64,000 nt of DNA from positions 1-64,000 of the forward strand of contig JAKNSD010000061.1 in assembly GCA_023525715.1 (NCBI GenBank), in the 5' to 3' direction. The number at the start of each line of letters is the position of its first letter. The stretch's first letter is position 1. The position numbers were made by a program, and so were the translations under genes. Shown piece by piece: positions 11,053 through 24,300 of this stretch. Source of the stretch: Cichorium intybus (Eukaryota > Streptophyta > Magnoliopsida > Asterales > Asteraceae). Below the pieces are notes generated by a model that saw only the letters and a program-made list of their open reading frames with translations, had not been told where the DNA came from and made no database searches.

Positions 11053-11827
11053 TGAAAGGTTTTATGCAATCAATAAACTCAAACCCTAAGTTTACATGCA
11101 ACCTAGATTGGATCTATATTTTCAAACTTTGAACATGTAACAAAATCCTAAATGCCAAAGAAAAAATTACTAAAAGAAATAAGGAATAAAAAACTAACCT
11201 TTTAGTTGTTTCTTGCAAGCTAAGCAACTCAAATGCCTTGCCTCAAATGAGATCACACCCAAGCCAGGAGGAGGTCGAAATTCCAGAGAGAGTCAGGGTA
11301 AATATGGCGCAGGAAAAGTGAGGACCAAGGGTCCCTATTTATAGCTTCCAGCTGATAACCAGATAAGCCTTAATGATAAACCTTTTTGAATTCAAATCAA
11401 GATAAACATTTATCATTTAATTCAAACCTATTTATCCTTAATATATATTTTCGAAATTAAGGAATATCCACTCCTTAATTTCGTTGGCTACCGGTTGTCC
11501 TGGACAGTCACTACTCAACTATTGAGTAATTACAAATCAGCCCCTGCATCTTTAATTAATTCAATTAATCACCAAATTAATTCCAATTAATTCCAGATTA
11601 ATTTCTAATTAATTAATAATGTTTCTAATTAATATATTATCAACAAAATATATTAATAAACTATTTATTTTATTTCTATTGATTTATTAGTCATATAATA
11701 AATCAATCTTTCTCTCTCCTGTTATTTCTGCCAAACCTCTAGCTATGAGAGCAACCCAAATGGACTTTGCTACTATCAATTAAGTAAATACTAATTATTA
11801 GTCATGGCTTAGACACCTAATCCAACA
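11053..11827 (-). repeat. Copia-0 3' LTR
   Basis: 775 bases, starting TGAAAGGTTTTATGC and ending TAATCCAACA on the plus strand (minus orientation TGTTGGATTA...CTTTCA). A TATA-like CTATAAATAG lies on the minus strand near 11336. It is followed by the polypurine tract at 11828-11840. Confidence 0.88.
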
Positions 11828-13618
11828 GTCTCCCACTTGGATAAGTCTAAGACTATAATTACCAGTTTACCCTCTAATTGATCATCAAATTGTAACTTCC
11901 TAGAAACTGCTGCCGAACTCTGACCCAATCAGTTCTGTCCATAGATAAGTAATCATATGATCCTCCATCCAACAATATATTTTCCGGACTTGAGACATGG
12001 ATTGAGATCAATCTCTGTCCGGTACTCTATTTCCCGATTTCTGATTTGCATATGACATAAGACTTCTAATTGAACACATCAATTCAGTCTTGGCTGGCCA
12101 GCACTTTAGTCAACTTCAAAATCATCGAGAGGCCTACAAATATCTGTTTCCCATCAGGGTCACGGAACGAATAAGATTCGACTCATATGCTTATATCTTT
12201 TACCAGTCAAATCGCTCACAACAATACGTTTTATAACATCGAGTTACCGATGCGTTTTTGTATTATCAATAAATAATTGCCTTGCAAATTATAACTCATA
12301 TGTCTCCACTTCAAGATCATATGATATTATCGTCTCAAAAATTGCTCATGATATAATCCATGAAGAAATTCTTTGAGCGTAGGATTATCCAATACTCAAA
12401 TATGCATTTTCTAAGTACTTATGAACGTTGTATCAATGCTGTTGATATCCCTAACTCCTTAGACAGTCTACAATCCAATTCATGACAGTCTTGATTCAAT
12501 ACTTACTTCCTAAAGTATGAGCGATCGTGGACCTTTCAAATAATTAAATTATTCGGGAAGTAAAACATGCGAAGGCGAAACATAAAATGGTAGCTACTCC
12601 TGATTATTACCAAGTCTCCACAAGGTAATCACCAACTCGGATCTTTCATAATACTGTTATAGGTTTCTTGTTTTCTTTTAAACTTTGAATTCAAGTTTTA
12701 TATCTATGTCTACATGAACTTTTCACTCTTTCTATGTATCCAAAGTGTCTTACACTAATACAATTTATTGCAGATGATACAATCGGAAGCTCTTCCGATG
12801 ACATATCAATATGACATTCTATCTATCTCTCTCACAAATGCATTCCGGTGATGTGTACTGTGACTTACCACGGTTCTCGGGGTCTTTAGTCTACATGACT
12901 GCACCCTAAGACTGTTTCGAGATGTTATGATGTGCCGGTGAACCACACGCGCTCCATCAGAATACCAACGAAACTCTTTAACCATGAAGTTCTTTAGCAC
13001 CACGTCCTGATGTCAATAATTACCGATTTCAAAACCATTCAAATTATTACTATCACATTCACCCCAATCTTTTCCCAATGATTTTGTCACGTGTGTTCAA
13101 ACTATCCGTCCAGTATTGTCAGCCAGGTTATATCCTGAATCCAACTTATTATGCTCTAAGCATCAAGTCATTAGGACATGTTCATGACAGTTCTGATCGA
13201 TCAAAGAAGCTCGTGGAATTCGATCTATTCTAATTCCAAACCCTTTCGGAATCTAAAGATTACTTAGAATCCATGTGTCATGACTTTCAGAACCTATTTC
13301 CTTTTGGAGACTCTTTCACATGCATCTCGAATCTTATCAAGATCATGCTCTCAATGGCTAGGTCTATACTGACGATTTCATCTATCTGATAGGTGTCTGT
13401 GAACTATGTGAGTGTGTTGCACCTGCTTTATATCTCTCATGACAAGTCATCATACTTTGCAATGATAGGAAACTCCTTTCTTGGGGCTATGCATCTTGAA
13501 TCTCATCAAGATCATATTGGCAGAGTTTTTGATCTATCTAATAGATGTATGCAACCACTTGAGTACGCTGTATCTCTTTTAAGTCTTTCATAGCGAACCA
13601 TCTCTTAATTCCAAGTCA

Positions 13619-13990
13619 TTACACTTTGTAATGATAAGAGACATTTCCTAGAAACAGCATGTAACCAACATACAGTGATAGGCAGATAACAACGATACTC
13701 CCACTGGTTTTGACACGGTTATATGACTCTTTCAGACTATTCACAAAATCCAAACCTTTTTGGCACATTTTGAGTATCCGAAGTCTAAACCTTTCTGACA
13801 TAGTTATGGGAATCTTTCAGGCTATTCACAAAATCCAAACTTTTGGCATATTTTGAGAATCTGAATATCCTTTCTTGCGAGATGCCCCGTGGGATGAATC
13901 CCGAGGCCATGTACATTTTGTATTGGCATGTTCTTTTATGAGTCCCTATTAGTGTCTCGATAAACCACACACGCTCCACTAACGACTCAC
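13619..13990 (-). pseudogene. Copia-0 reverse transcriptase remnant
   Basis: Minus frames read SGSIVVICLSLYVGYMLFLGN, a decayed form of the RT active-site region in which YVDD has become YVGY, one aspartate being lost. It is preceded by GLDFVNSLKESYNRVKT, the usual stretch before it. A 60-75 base segment is locally duplicated here (13728-13797 and 13808-13865), so the phrase LDFVNSLK appears twice in overlapping frames. Not functional. Confidence 0.65.
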
Positions 13991-16040
13991 AAGGCGCAGT
14001 CATGCCAAACAATATCCTTCTGGATTTCATCTTTTATTGAAAGCACTTCTCTCAGAATCAGTTACTTGACTCTGAGTATCGTCTCACTCAACCAGATGTT
14101 CTGTAAGTACATTTCTATCTATGTCTCTTTCTTTTGATGATTCAATTACTCACACTGGTTGTTAAACCAGGTGTAAATCAGTCAAATCGTCTCATAAACT
14201 GTGTCTCGCTCTAAGATTCTCTTATTTGGCAACAACCAGGCTCACCAATGCTTCCAAGTAGTCGGATTGCTTATTCGTACCATCTTTAGTGTTTTACCAC
14301 TAATCGGTATGTCATCCAGATCATGATACCTTATGATGGTGACCAATACTACTGGTTAAGCGAAGAGAAGAGTATGTCAGTTTTAATAGGAATCTGATTC
14401 CTGGTCAAGGCCTAATGATGACTAGAGGTTCTTTTACTTGACTAATCCCTAAACTTATTCAAGATTATTCTTACTCCCACTGTTTCTAAAGAATGTGAGT
14501 CCTTTCCAAAAGAACTCTTCTTTTATAGGTACAGCCGGGATGGCCAATGGAACGACACTGCTGATCAGTATCAGGCTAGTCATGAGGTTCAGACGAATGC
14601 TACATGACCCTGGATTTTCTATGTGCAAGTGGGACGATCCCAGCTTTACATTTCAGAGAGTGTCTATCCAACCTAAATATTCTAGGATGTGGTTTGCATA
14701 TGCTTTTATGGTCTAACTGGTTGAATATCCAATTTATCGAAAACTAATTGGAGGTGTATATTATACATCGAGGATCGAACTATTTCTACCAATGCTTTAT
14801 CATCTTCCCTAAGACACATTATAATTGTTAATGTTCTTGGAAGAGGATAAACTGTGAAACATTTTCTCAGCTTATGTTGTCACTCAGGTTATGTTGATCT
14901 TATACAACCTTTGCAGTCATTGAACAATTCAAGGTTTCAACCAATCGCTTATTTTGATAAGTGAAGCCATATTTGTCATACTAATTGGCAAATATTATGA
15001 AGTATGACTTATTGTGTTTTGTTTGAAGATTTGAGCAATTCACAATAACTAATGTGTCCATTGCTCATAATCTTAATGTCTTTTACATCTCTATGTAAAT
15101 TTATGACTTTGTTTATTTTGTTCAATATATGCAATCATCACCTGACTCCAAGTCAATTGATTCCAAAATCCCATGCATTGGATCTTTAGGTGATTCATTT
15201 CTTGCAACAATTGATTTTATTAAGAACTCAATTCATCATGTGACTCTAAGTCAAATGATTCCAAAGTCCTATCCAACTGGACCTTTGGTTGAATTGATCC
15301 TTATAAAATTTACTTTAACAATCACAGAGAACACAATTCATGGATCCAAACACTTTAGATGCATCAACATTCAAGTTATTGTCATTCATGCAATTAACAT
15401 ACACATACAACATTTCAAGGATAATTTAAATAAACATGTATTAAAAGAAAATCATCATTTTATTAAAACAAAATATCCTCGAACAATGTACTATATGACA
15501 AACAATGTCGCTCGCATCTAATAAGCTAATAACAAGATCATAATATCTAACTAAACTACAAAACTGCATGAGCTTCAGATCCAATCCGAATATGCTCCTA
15601 TGCAATAATATCCCGCATCCTACAGAGTCCATGCATACAGAGCAAATGGGGGAAACACATCCTGCATCAAGGAAAGGAGGATCGGGTGTTCTGAGTTTTT
15701 AAGATATTCATGAGTTGCCAAACTGTTCGCTTCGGGGCATGTTTCCAATCTTTCTGTGACTGTGTCCCACCCTGTGGATTCCCAGTTTGATACATCGAAG
15801 AACCGGTCCAGACGATCTGGATCATTTCTTGATGCGCCCGATTACTGGACTGAATCCTGAAGCAGCTGAATCAATGGAACTATGCTTCTCCATGAACGAC
15901 TCATATAGAGTCAACATTGAATGCATTCCCATGATTGTCTTACCTTGGTTTCCCTTCCTGTAAATCTGGATGAACAGATCAGCGAGTCGAGCTAATGCTT
16001 AACTCCTAATCAAAAGGGGGAACCAATTTTATAAGCTCAC

Positions 16041-16498
16041 CTATGTATCCCTCAATCTTGAGAACATGTGAAACGGTGCTACTTCCGTATGCCTTGCACA
16101 CTTCAAGCCCTTTAAAGATCCTAGTTCGTTCCTTTTCAACTGGTTCTCGGACCTTTCCTCAACGAGCTGTGCTAACTCATCTGACCCTAGGAATTCTAAA
16201 TCCCTGCGGACCTCGGGGTCAATGATCAATAGCATGAGGCAACGAACTTCGTTTGACTCAATAGTCAATGAGTCATGCTCATCACAAGCTACTGTGTGAT
16301 GCCATGCTTTGGTAGAACAAGGAGCAGATACTCAATCAGATATGGTTTGCCAACAAAACTAAGAACCATTATCTATTTGCGAAACCGTACCACACAGTTC
16401 AGGCCAGTCAGCCTTACCATATTTAACAGGTGCATTCTGAGGCTCTTAGAAATGGGTAAAGGAGGAGAAGGAGGAGAACTAACACTATCTTTAGACAT
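16041..16498 (-). pseudogene. Copia-0 gag remnant
   Basis: The minus strand from an ATG at 16498 gives MSKDSVSSPP and a typical gag start 'VRLTG', then breaks. A downstream frame 16268-16041 reads EVRCLMLLIIDPEVRRDLEFL, the conserved Copia gag helix that corresponds to VACIMIATMNPELQR in the intact element. Further scraps such as LYESFMEKHSS lie just below 15930, and protease-region residues near 15430-15640. Stops and shifts throughout. Confidence 0.6.
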
Positions 16499-17272
16499 CT
16501 ATAAAATTTGAATTTATTAGTTTAATTTTAATCCTTCTTAAACAATTACCCAATATATTATTTAACAAGGCTAGGATCCAAAATACCCCAACTATGGTGT
16601 GAAGAGGGATGTCGTAGTCACAACATATTGGTCATTAAGGTAGGTAAACATTTATCAGTTTCAGTCTTATGAAATTCCTAGATCTATGAGATTAATTGAA
16701 TTGTTCAATCGCATGTTTAATCTCGGATATGCTCTTCTATTTCTGACTGGGATGCCGAGGATCACAAACAAGATGTGAATAACCATGCAAATGTGTTCGG
16801 TAACCTCAATGTCATTTATCATCTCAAATTGACGTGTCGGTTAACCACACACGCTCCATCAACAATGATAAATCATGAGAAACCCATTACCACTCTTTAT
16901 GAGCCACTATTAGTGTGCCGGTTAACCACACACGCTCCACTAATGTCTCATAAAGTGTAATATGCAATTTCATGGATTAACATCTCTTTCACATTTTTCC
17001 TAAAGTAACTAGATTGGGATTTTATAAAATTGTTCTAGTACTTTAATTAATAACATTACACTTTTAATGAGATTAAGCGGTCCTATCAAACCCGTTCGGC
17101 TAACGACCCTCCACTGATCAAGAGAGCGGTGGGTGAGAGTGGACACCCATTCAACCACCATTTTATAGGCAGTTTCCTTATACCTTCCTTATAGACCAGC
17201 TTCGTGAATGAGGCCTACTATTGATTTGACTAACCAATTATCTTATACATATAATATTAACTTTTAATTATT

Positions 17273-17282
<10 letters not shown>

Positions 17283-17364
<82 letters not shown>
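17283..17364. repeat. (TA)n microsatellite within Copia-0 leader
   Basis: An ATT repeat passes into about 75 bases of alternating TA inside the 5' leader of Copia-0, a slippage product that post-dates the insertion. Confidence 0.95.
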
Positions 17365-17368
<4 letters not shown>

Positions 17369-17811
17369 GTATTTTAAACTTTTAAAATATTAATGGTTTA
17401 ACAATATAATTTTTTTCTAAATTAACAATTAATTTTAAAATTAAATTAAAACCTTTGAATGATTTAATTTTAATCTTTTAATTAAACAATTAACTAAATA
17501 CTTAAATCAGATAGGTATCACAAATTAATCAAATTAATTTAATCCTATCTTAAACCTTTAGATTTTGAAATTAGCAGATAAGGGGTTTAAGGTTATCCAA
17601 TTATTTAACAATCACAGTTACCAAAAATAGAAATCTTCTAAAACCCTATATCACAAAAATCGCAAAATAAAGGGGGGATGGGCTTGGGTTTGGAAAACCC
17701 TAACCCTAAATCGATTTGGCCTCTTTTTAGGGTTTAGATTCAATAAACCCTAAAATTTAGGAAAAACAATTACAACCATTCAAATAGAAAACAACCTGGC
17801 TCTGATACCAC

Positions 17812-18588
17812 CGAAAGGTTTTATGCAATCAATAAACTCAAACCCTAAGTTTACATGCAACCTAGATTGGATCTATGTTTTCTAACTTTGAACATGTAAC
17901 AAAATCCTAAAGGCTAAACAAAAAAAATTACTAAAAGAAATAAGGAATAAAAACTAACCTTTTAGTTGTTTCTTGCAAGCTAAGCAACGCAAATGCCTTG
18001 CCTCAAATGAGATCACACCCAAGCCAGGAGGAGGTCGAAATTCCAGAGAGAGTCAGGATAAATATGGCGCAGGATAAGTGAGGACCAAGGGTCCCTATTT
18101 ATAGCTTCCAGCTGATAACCAGATAAGCCTTAAAGATAAACCTTTTTAAATTCAAATCAAGATAAACCTTTATCATTTAATTCAAACCTATTTATCCTTA
18201 ATATATATTTTTGAAATTAAGGAATATCCACTCCTTAATTTCACTGGCCACTGGTTGTCCTGGACAGTCACTACTCAACTATTGAGTAATTACAAATCAG
18301 CCCCTGCACCTTTAATTAATTAAATTAATCACCAAATTAATTCTAATTAATTCCATATTAATTTCTAATTAATTAATAATGTTTCTAATTAATATATTAT
18401 CAACAAAAGATATTAATAAACTATTTATTTTATTTCTATTGATTTATTATCTCATATAATAAATCAATCTTTCTCTCTCCTGGTATTTCTACCAAACCTC
18501 TAGTTATTAGGGCAACCCAAATAGACTTTGCTACTATCAATTAAGTAAATACTAATTATTAGTCATGGCTTAGACACCTAATCCAACA
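17812..18588 (-). repeat. Copia-0 5' LTR (shared middle LTR)
   Basis: 777 bases matching the left LTR with scattered substitutions; its terminal T has mutated (CGAAAGG instead of TGAAAGG). On its left is the primer site (TCTGATACC), on its right a second polypurine tract (GTCTCCCACTTGG). This LTR therefore serves as the 5' LTR of one copy and the 3' LTR of another, truncated, copy. Confidence 0.88.
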
Positions 18589-19735
18589 GTCTCCCACTTG
18601 GATAAGTCTATGACTATAATTAACAGTTTACCCTCTAATTGATCAGCAAATTGTAGCTTCCTAGAAACTGCTGTCGAACTCTAACCCAGTCAGTTCTGTC
18701 CATAGATAAGTGATCATATGATCCTCCATCCAACAAGATATTTTCTGGACTTGAGACATGGATTGAGATCAATCTCTGTCCGGTACTCTGTTTCCCGATC
18801 TCTGATTTGCATATGACATAAGACTTATAATTGAACACATCTATTCAGTCCTGGCTGGCCAACACTTTAGTCAACTTCAATCTGTTTCCCATCAGGGTCA
18901 AGAAACGAATAAGCTTCGACTCATATGCTTATATCTTTTACCAGTCAAATCACTCACAACAATACGTTTTATAACATCGAGTTACCAATGCGTTTTCGTA
19001 TTATCAATGAACAATTGCCTTGCAAATGATAACTCATATGTCTCCACTTCAAGATCATATGATATTATCGTCTCAAAAATTGCTCGTGATATAATCCGTG
19101 AAACAATTCTTTGAGCGTGGGTTTATCCAATACTCAAATCTGCATTTTCTAAGTACTTATAAACGTTGTATCAATGTTGTTGCTATCCCTAACTCCTTAG
19201 ACAGTCTACAATTCAATTCATGACAGTCTTGATTCAATACTTAGTTCCTAAAGTATAAGCGACTGTGGACCTTTCGAATAATTAAATTATTCGGGAAATA
19301 AAACATGCGAAGATGAAACATAAAATCTGACTGGTAGCTACTCCTGCTTATTACCAAGTCTCCACGAGGTAATCACCAAGTCGGATCTGTCATAATACTG
19401 TTATCAGTTTCTTGTTTTCTTTTAAACTTTAAATTCAAGTTTTATGTCTATGTCTACATGAACTTTTCACTCTTTCTATGTATCGAAAGTGTCTTACAAT
19501 AATACACTTTATTGCAGATGATCCAACTGGATGCTCTTCCAATGACATCTCAACATGCTATTCTATCTATCTCTCTCACAACTCTATTCTGGTGATGTGT
19601 ACTGTGACTTCCCACGGTTCTCGGGGTCTTTAGTCTACATGACTGCACCCTAAGACTGTTTCAAGATGTTATGATGTGCTGGTGAACCACACGCACTCCA
19701 TCAGAATACCAACGAAACTCTTTAACCACGAAGTC
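18589..19735 (-). mobile_element. Truncated second interior of Copia-0
   Basis: These 1.15 kb repeat 11828-13005 at high similarity, including the 3' noncoding region, and stop abruptly within the sentence AACTCTTTAACCACGAAGTC at about 19735, where PIF-derived DNA begins. The layout LTR-interior-LTR-partial interior is what unequal recombination between two elements, or a broken tandem, would leave. Confidence 0.85.
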
Positions 19736-20160
19736 CTTTAAACTTTTCGTTGTTTGACGAGGGTTGACGGCTCGCTTCGATTTATCGAAACTCATCGGCC
19801 GGCGAAGAGGTTCTTTCGATGAAAAATCATCGGCATCTTCCTTGTTCATTTTGAGCCCAAACCCGATTCCTGTTTTAGCCGATGGAATAAGTACCCGTTT
19901 TTGCAAACCTCCCACGTTTTCAAGTGAGCAAAAGGTTTCCCGGTTTCTTGCGCAAATTGTTATAAGACGGTACTGAAAATGTTGAAATTGCTTTCGCCGC
20001 TTTTATGTTGGTTGGTTAAGTTGTTGTAGATGGCGTTGACTTTCAAAACGCTGTTCACAACTTTCTCCATTTTCCATACAAATTATCATTATTCCGATAA
20101 TTCCTCAACTCATTGTTTCATGAAAATGTGCCACAATTTTTTCCCATAAGATTTCAAAAC
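19736..20160 (-). pseudogene. PIF/Harbinger ORF1 (Myb/SANT-like, NAM-associated) remnant, 3' part
   Basis: The minus strand continues the reading frame broken by Copia-1: EILWEKIVAHFHETM, then shifted frames giving YGKWRKVVNSVLKVNAIYNN, ETGKPFAHLKTWEVCK and MNKEDADDFSSKEPLRRPMS. This order (W.KI...F, KW..V...V..F.A.Y, F...HCWE-like motif, then a low-complexity tail) is that of the Myb/SANT-like accessory protein of plant PIF elements. Several frameshifts and stops are present. It continues at 27577-28019 on the other side of the insertion. Confidence 0.7.
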
Positions 20161-20774
20161 TGTTAAAAATGGGGATGAACAATGGCTTGGATCTCTGAAA
20201 ATCGTGTAAGAATCACTTTCAAATCAAAGTATTTTGATGGTACAATCAAATCTTTGATTGGATAAGATTCAGAGTGAATTCTAGACCAGATAATGAGAGA
20301 AAGATAATGTTTTCGTCCCCAGAAAAATGACCAAAAACGGCTATAAAACCTATCAAAAACTGTCACTGGGCGCGTTACACGGCCCGTGTAATCTTGACAC
20401 GGGTCGTGTAATGACTTACACGGCCCGTGTAATTCTGACACGGGTCGTGTAATGCCTCAAACTTGCTTCTGTCAAAATGCAGCAAATTACACAGGTCGTG
20501 TAATTTTGACACGGGTCGTGTAATGCCTCAAACTTGTTTCTTTCCAAATGCAGCAAATTACAAGGGTCGTGTAATTTTGACACGGGTCGTGTCAGACTAA
20601 TTTTTGGAAAATTGAATTTCTAATTGACAGTTTACTTTGTAACTTGATCAAATTCAAACAAGTGTGTACTCCACACCTTCCTTACTTGTTTAATGTTTGT
20701 CAAGATCACATTCGGTCAACAAAATTAATCCATTACACTTAAATACATATTGGTAATTTTACAAATCACCAACA
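20161..20774 (-). repeat. Copia-1 3' LTR
   Basis: 614 bases, plus strand TGTTAAAAATGGGG to AATCACCAACA. It holds an eight-copy array of ACACGGGTCGTGT palindromes (20373-20600) placed upstream of a TATA-like GTTTTATAGC (minus strand, about 20341-20350). It retains 87 bases (after 20175) that the 5' LTR has lost between GGAT microhomologies. Confidence 0.9.
20373..20600. promoter_or_regulatory. Palindrome array in Copia-1 U3
   Basis: Eight tandem, slightly degenerate copies of a 13-17 base palindrome: TTACACGGCCCGTGTAA at its most perfect, otherwise GACACGGGTCGTGTAA. Spaced about 20-25 bases in pairs, they lie upstream of the likely TATA box in the retroelement's orientation, where Copia LTRs such as Tnt1 carry repeated activator boxes. 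The same array is in the 5' LTR at 25393-25611. A transcription-factor role is inferred, not shown. Confidence 0.55.
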
Positions 20775-21308
20775 AACCTCCCCCATTTAAGTGTAATCTT
20801 GATTAACTTAAACAAAACATAACTACACAAAACTGATGCATAAATGAAATATCGTGACGATTGAATTTCACATTAGTGTATTACACATTCCAAATATTCG
20901 AATATCAGGGTGTCTCTAAGGATTGAACCCTTTCTATTCATAGTGAATACATGAAGATAATAACACACACCAGCTTACATTCTCATAAGTTCTAACTTGA
21001 CACTATATTTTACTAGCTTGTGTCCTATCCTTCAATAAGCATAACAAAGCTAAGTCACAAGCTTCTTGAAGCAGCTAAACTTCATGCTTATATATGTAGT
21101 TCTTTTATTCTTGCACCTGCATATGCAATTTTTCAAAGAATTATTAAGAAAATAAATTTCAACCTCCTTCACTTGCAGTACTGAACACATACCTTGGGAT
21201 GATATAAACAATAATGTGTTCCAATCTTCAAATATTAAGCTTTCCACATTGAATTCAGCATCTAATGTTCAATTAGATGAGAATTGGGTATCTCAATATC
21301 AAAGATTT
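20775..21308 (-). other. Copia-1 3' untranslated region and polypurine tract
   Basis: The polypurine tract (AAATGGGGGAGGTT read on the minus strand) is at 20775-20790. The rest is noncoding AT-rich sequence between the end of RNase H and the 3' LTR. I see no further gene here. Confidence 0.8.
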
Positions 21309-24300
21309 TTAGGTGGACTTCAAACCCATCCATACAGCCGCCTTGTGCACAAGATCTCTCGCTAACCCTTTGGTTAGATGATCGGCTAAATTTAACTGAG
21401 TCCTTACAAACTCCACATATATCACACCATTCGTTATGAGTTCACGAATCATACTATGTCTAACATCTAAATGTCTAGACTTCCCATTATACACTTGACA
21501 ATAAACCTTAGCCAAAGTTGCAGCACTATCACACCTGATAGAAATGGTAGATATCGGTTTAGGCCATAATGGAATTTCATAAATTAAATTCCTGAGCCAC
21601 TCTACTTCTTTGCCAGCAGCAGCCAATGCTATGAATTCAGATTCCATGGTTGAACTTGTAATACAAGTCTGTTTCTTGGATGCCCAAGAAATAGCACCTC
21701 ATCTTAGAAGAAATACCCAACCACTTGTGGAGGAGTGATCCTCCAAATTGTTAATCCAACTAGCATCTGAATAACCTTCTAACACCGAAGGGTATCCACT
21801 GTATGTCAAACCATAATCCATGGTTCCTTTCAAATACTTGAATACTCTATTTATGGCTTGCCAATGATGTGAACTAGGATTGCTAGTATACCTACTGAGC
21901 TTTCCTACAGCATAAGCAATATCAGGCCTAGTGCTAATCATGGCGTACATAAGACAACCAATAGCCCTTGAGTATTCTAGTTGAGACACAGGAGATCCTT
22001 TATTAGGTAGAAGCTTAAGACTAGGATCTATAGGAGTACTAACAGGAGAACAATTTTCAAAGTTGAACTTTTTCAATATCTTCTCAATATAATGAGATTG
22101 AGTGATTGAAATACCATTGTTTCCACGCTTGATTCTTATACCAAGAATCACATCCGCCTCCCCCATGTCTTTCATGTCAAAACTAGATGATAAGAATTTC
22201 TTGGTTTTGTCAACTTCATCTTGACTAGTACCAAAAATCAACATATCATCTACATATAGACAAATTATAACTCCTTTTCCAGAAGTATCAAATTTGCTAT
22301 ATACACACTTGTCAGCTTGGTTTAATGCAAAACCATTAGACAAGATCACATCATCAAATTTTTGATGCCATTGTTTTGATGCTTGTTTCAAACCATATAA
22401 TGATTTCTTTAACTTGCAAACCTTGTTTTCATGTCCAGGCATCACAAACCCTTCAGGTTGTTTCATGTAAATCTCCTCATCTAGTTCACCATTCAAGAAT
22501 GCAGTTTTCACATCCATTTGATGAATTACAAGATTATGTATTGCTGCAAGAGCCAACAATAATCTAATAGTAGATATTCTAGCCACAGGAGCATAAGTAT
22601 CAAAGAAGTCAATACCTTCTTTTTGCCTAAAGCCTTGGATAACCAATCTGGCTTTATACTTATCTATTGTGCCATCCATTTTCATTTTCCTTTTGAGGAT
22701 CCATTTACATCCTAATGCCTTGCATCCAGGAGGTAAATCAGCCAATACCCAAGTATTGTTATGCATGATAGAATCTATTTCATCCTGAATAGCTTCTTTC
22801 CAGAAATGAACATCTCTTGAAGCCATAGCTTCACTAAATGTCTTTGGATCCTCCTCAATAATATAACAATATTAATGTTCAGAGATAGTCTCATCTCTCG
22901 TTCCTTCAACTAAATAAAGTTGAAAATCAGATCCAAAAGACTTAACTTTTCTTGTCCTAGTACTCCTCCTAGGTTCAGGTACAGAACTTGTACCAGCAGA
23001 GACATTTTCTCCTTGAGTTGTGTTCTTGCTAGAAGATTTCTGAATCAAGTCCCTTGGTCTAGGTATAGAAGTAAATCTCTCTTCATAAAAGATAGCATCT
23101 CTTGACTCTATAACAGTGTTCACAGACACTGAGTCATTAGATTCTATAACATAAAATCTATATGCCTTGGAATGCTCAGCATACCCAATGAAGATACAAT
23201 CTATACCCCTTTCTCCCAAGTTTTTCCTTTTTGGTTCAGTGAGTCTTACAACAGCTCTACAACCCCAAACCTTGAGATAACTCAAATTTGGCACCTTTCT
23301 ATGCCAAAGTCATAAGGACTAGCCTTACTCTTTTTGTTTAGAGTTCGGTTCAAAATATAACAGGCTGTTAACATCGCCTCACCCCAAAATCCTTCACTAA
23401 GACCAGAATAGGACAACATGGAATTAACCATTTCCTTCAAGGTCCTATTCTTCCTTTCAGCTACACCATTTTGTTGTGGTGTATAAGGAGCAGTGGTTTG
23501 GTGTATTATTCCGGTAGATTCAAAATAAACTGGATCATAATATTCACCACCCTTATCCGTACGCAAAACCTTTATTAACTCATTCTTATTTAGCTCTACT
23601 TGTTGTTTATAAATTTTAAATTTATCAAGAGCTTCATCTTTAGAATGCAACAAATAGACATAACAATATCTAGATGCATCATCAATAAAAGTAACAACAT
23701 ACTTTTTGTTTCCTAGGGAAGGTGTTGCATGGAAATCACACAAGTCACTATGTATGAGTTCCAACACCTTGCTTTTCCTAACAACATCTTTGAAAGGTTG
23801 TCTAGTGATTTTAGTCAACATACAAGTTTTACATTTCTCAATATTCATATCAAAAGCAGGAATCATACTCATTTTAGACATGTCTTTTAATCTCTTGTAA
23901 TGAATATGTCCTAGTCTAGCATGCCATAATTGTGATTTATGCAAACTATTGCTAGTACTAGTTGAAGCCATACAAATCGAATTATTATAAGAAGGATAAT
24001 TAAGATTAAGCCTAATCATACCATTACATACATATCCAAATCCAACAAAAGTACCATGTCTTGACAAGATATACTTTTCACTTTCTAGTACTTGTTTATA
24101 ACCACACTTACTTAATACAATTTCAGATAAGAGGTTCTTTCGAATCCCCGGTACATACAATACATTGTCTAAAGATAAACATTTGCCAGAAGTAAAGTTG
24201 AGTAAAACAGATCCTAGTCCCTTGATTGGTTCGGTAGCAACATTTCCCATCTTTACAACAGGTCCATCTTCAATTGGTTGATAGTCTTTAAACCAACGAA

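Larger units (their letters stand above)
11053..18588 (-). mobile_element. Old, decayed Ty1/Copia retrotransposon (Copia-0)
   Basis: Two related LTRs (11053-11827 and 17812-18588) flank about 6 kb of broken coding DNA on the minus strand. A primer site (GGTATCAGAGCC read on the minus strand) sits just inside the right LTR, and a polypurine tract CCAAGTGGGAGAC precedes the left LTR, so transcription runs right to left. The polyprotein survives only as scraps: gag at 16041-16498 and an RT 'YVDD' region near 13620-13990. LTR and tract resemble Copia-3 (45283-52905), so they are distant members of one family. LTR divergence and many stops indicate age. A further truncated interior follows to 19735. 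Confidence 0.85.

Noticed and set aside
15129..15521. 130-residue plus-strand frame inside Copia-0
   Set aside because: Antisense to the decayed pol of an element transcribed from the minus strand; sequence is AT-biased with no motif.
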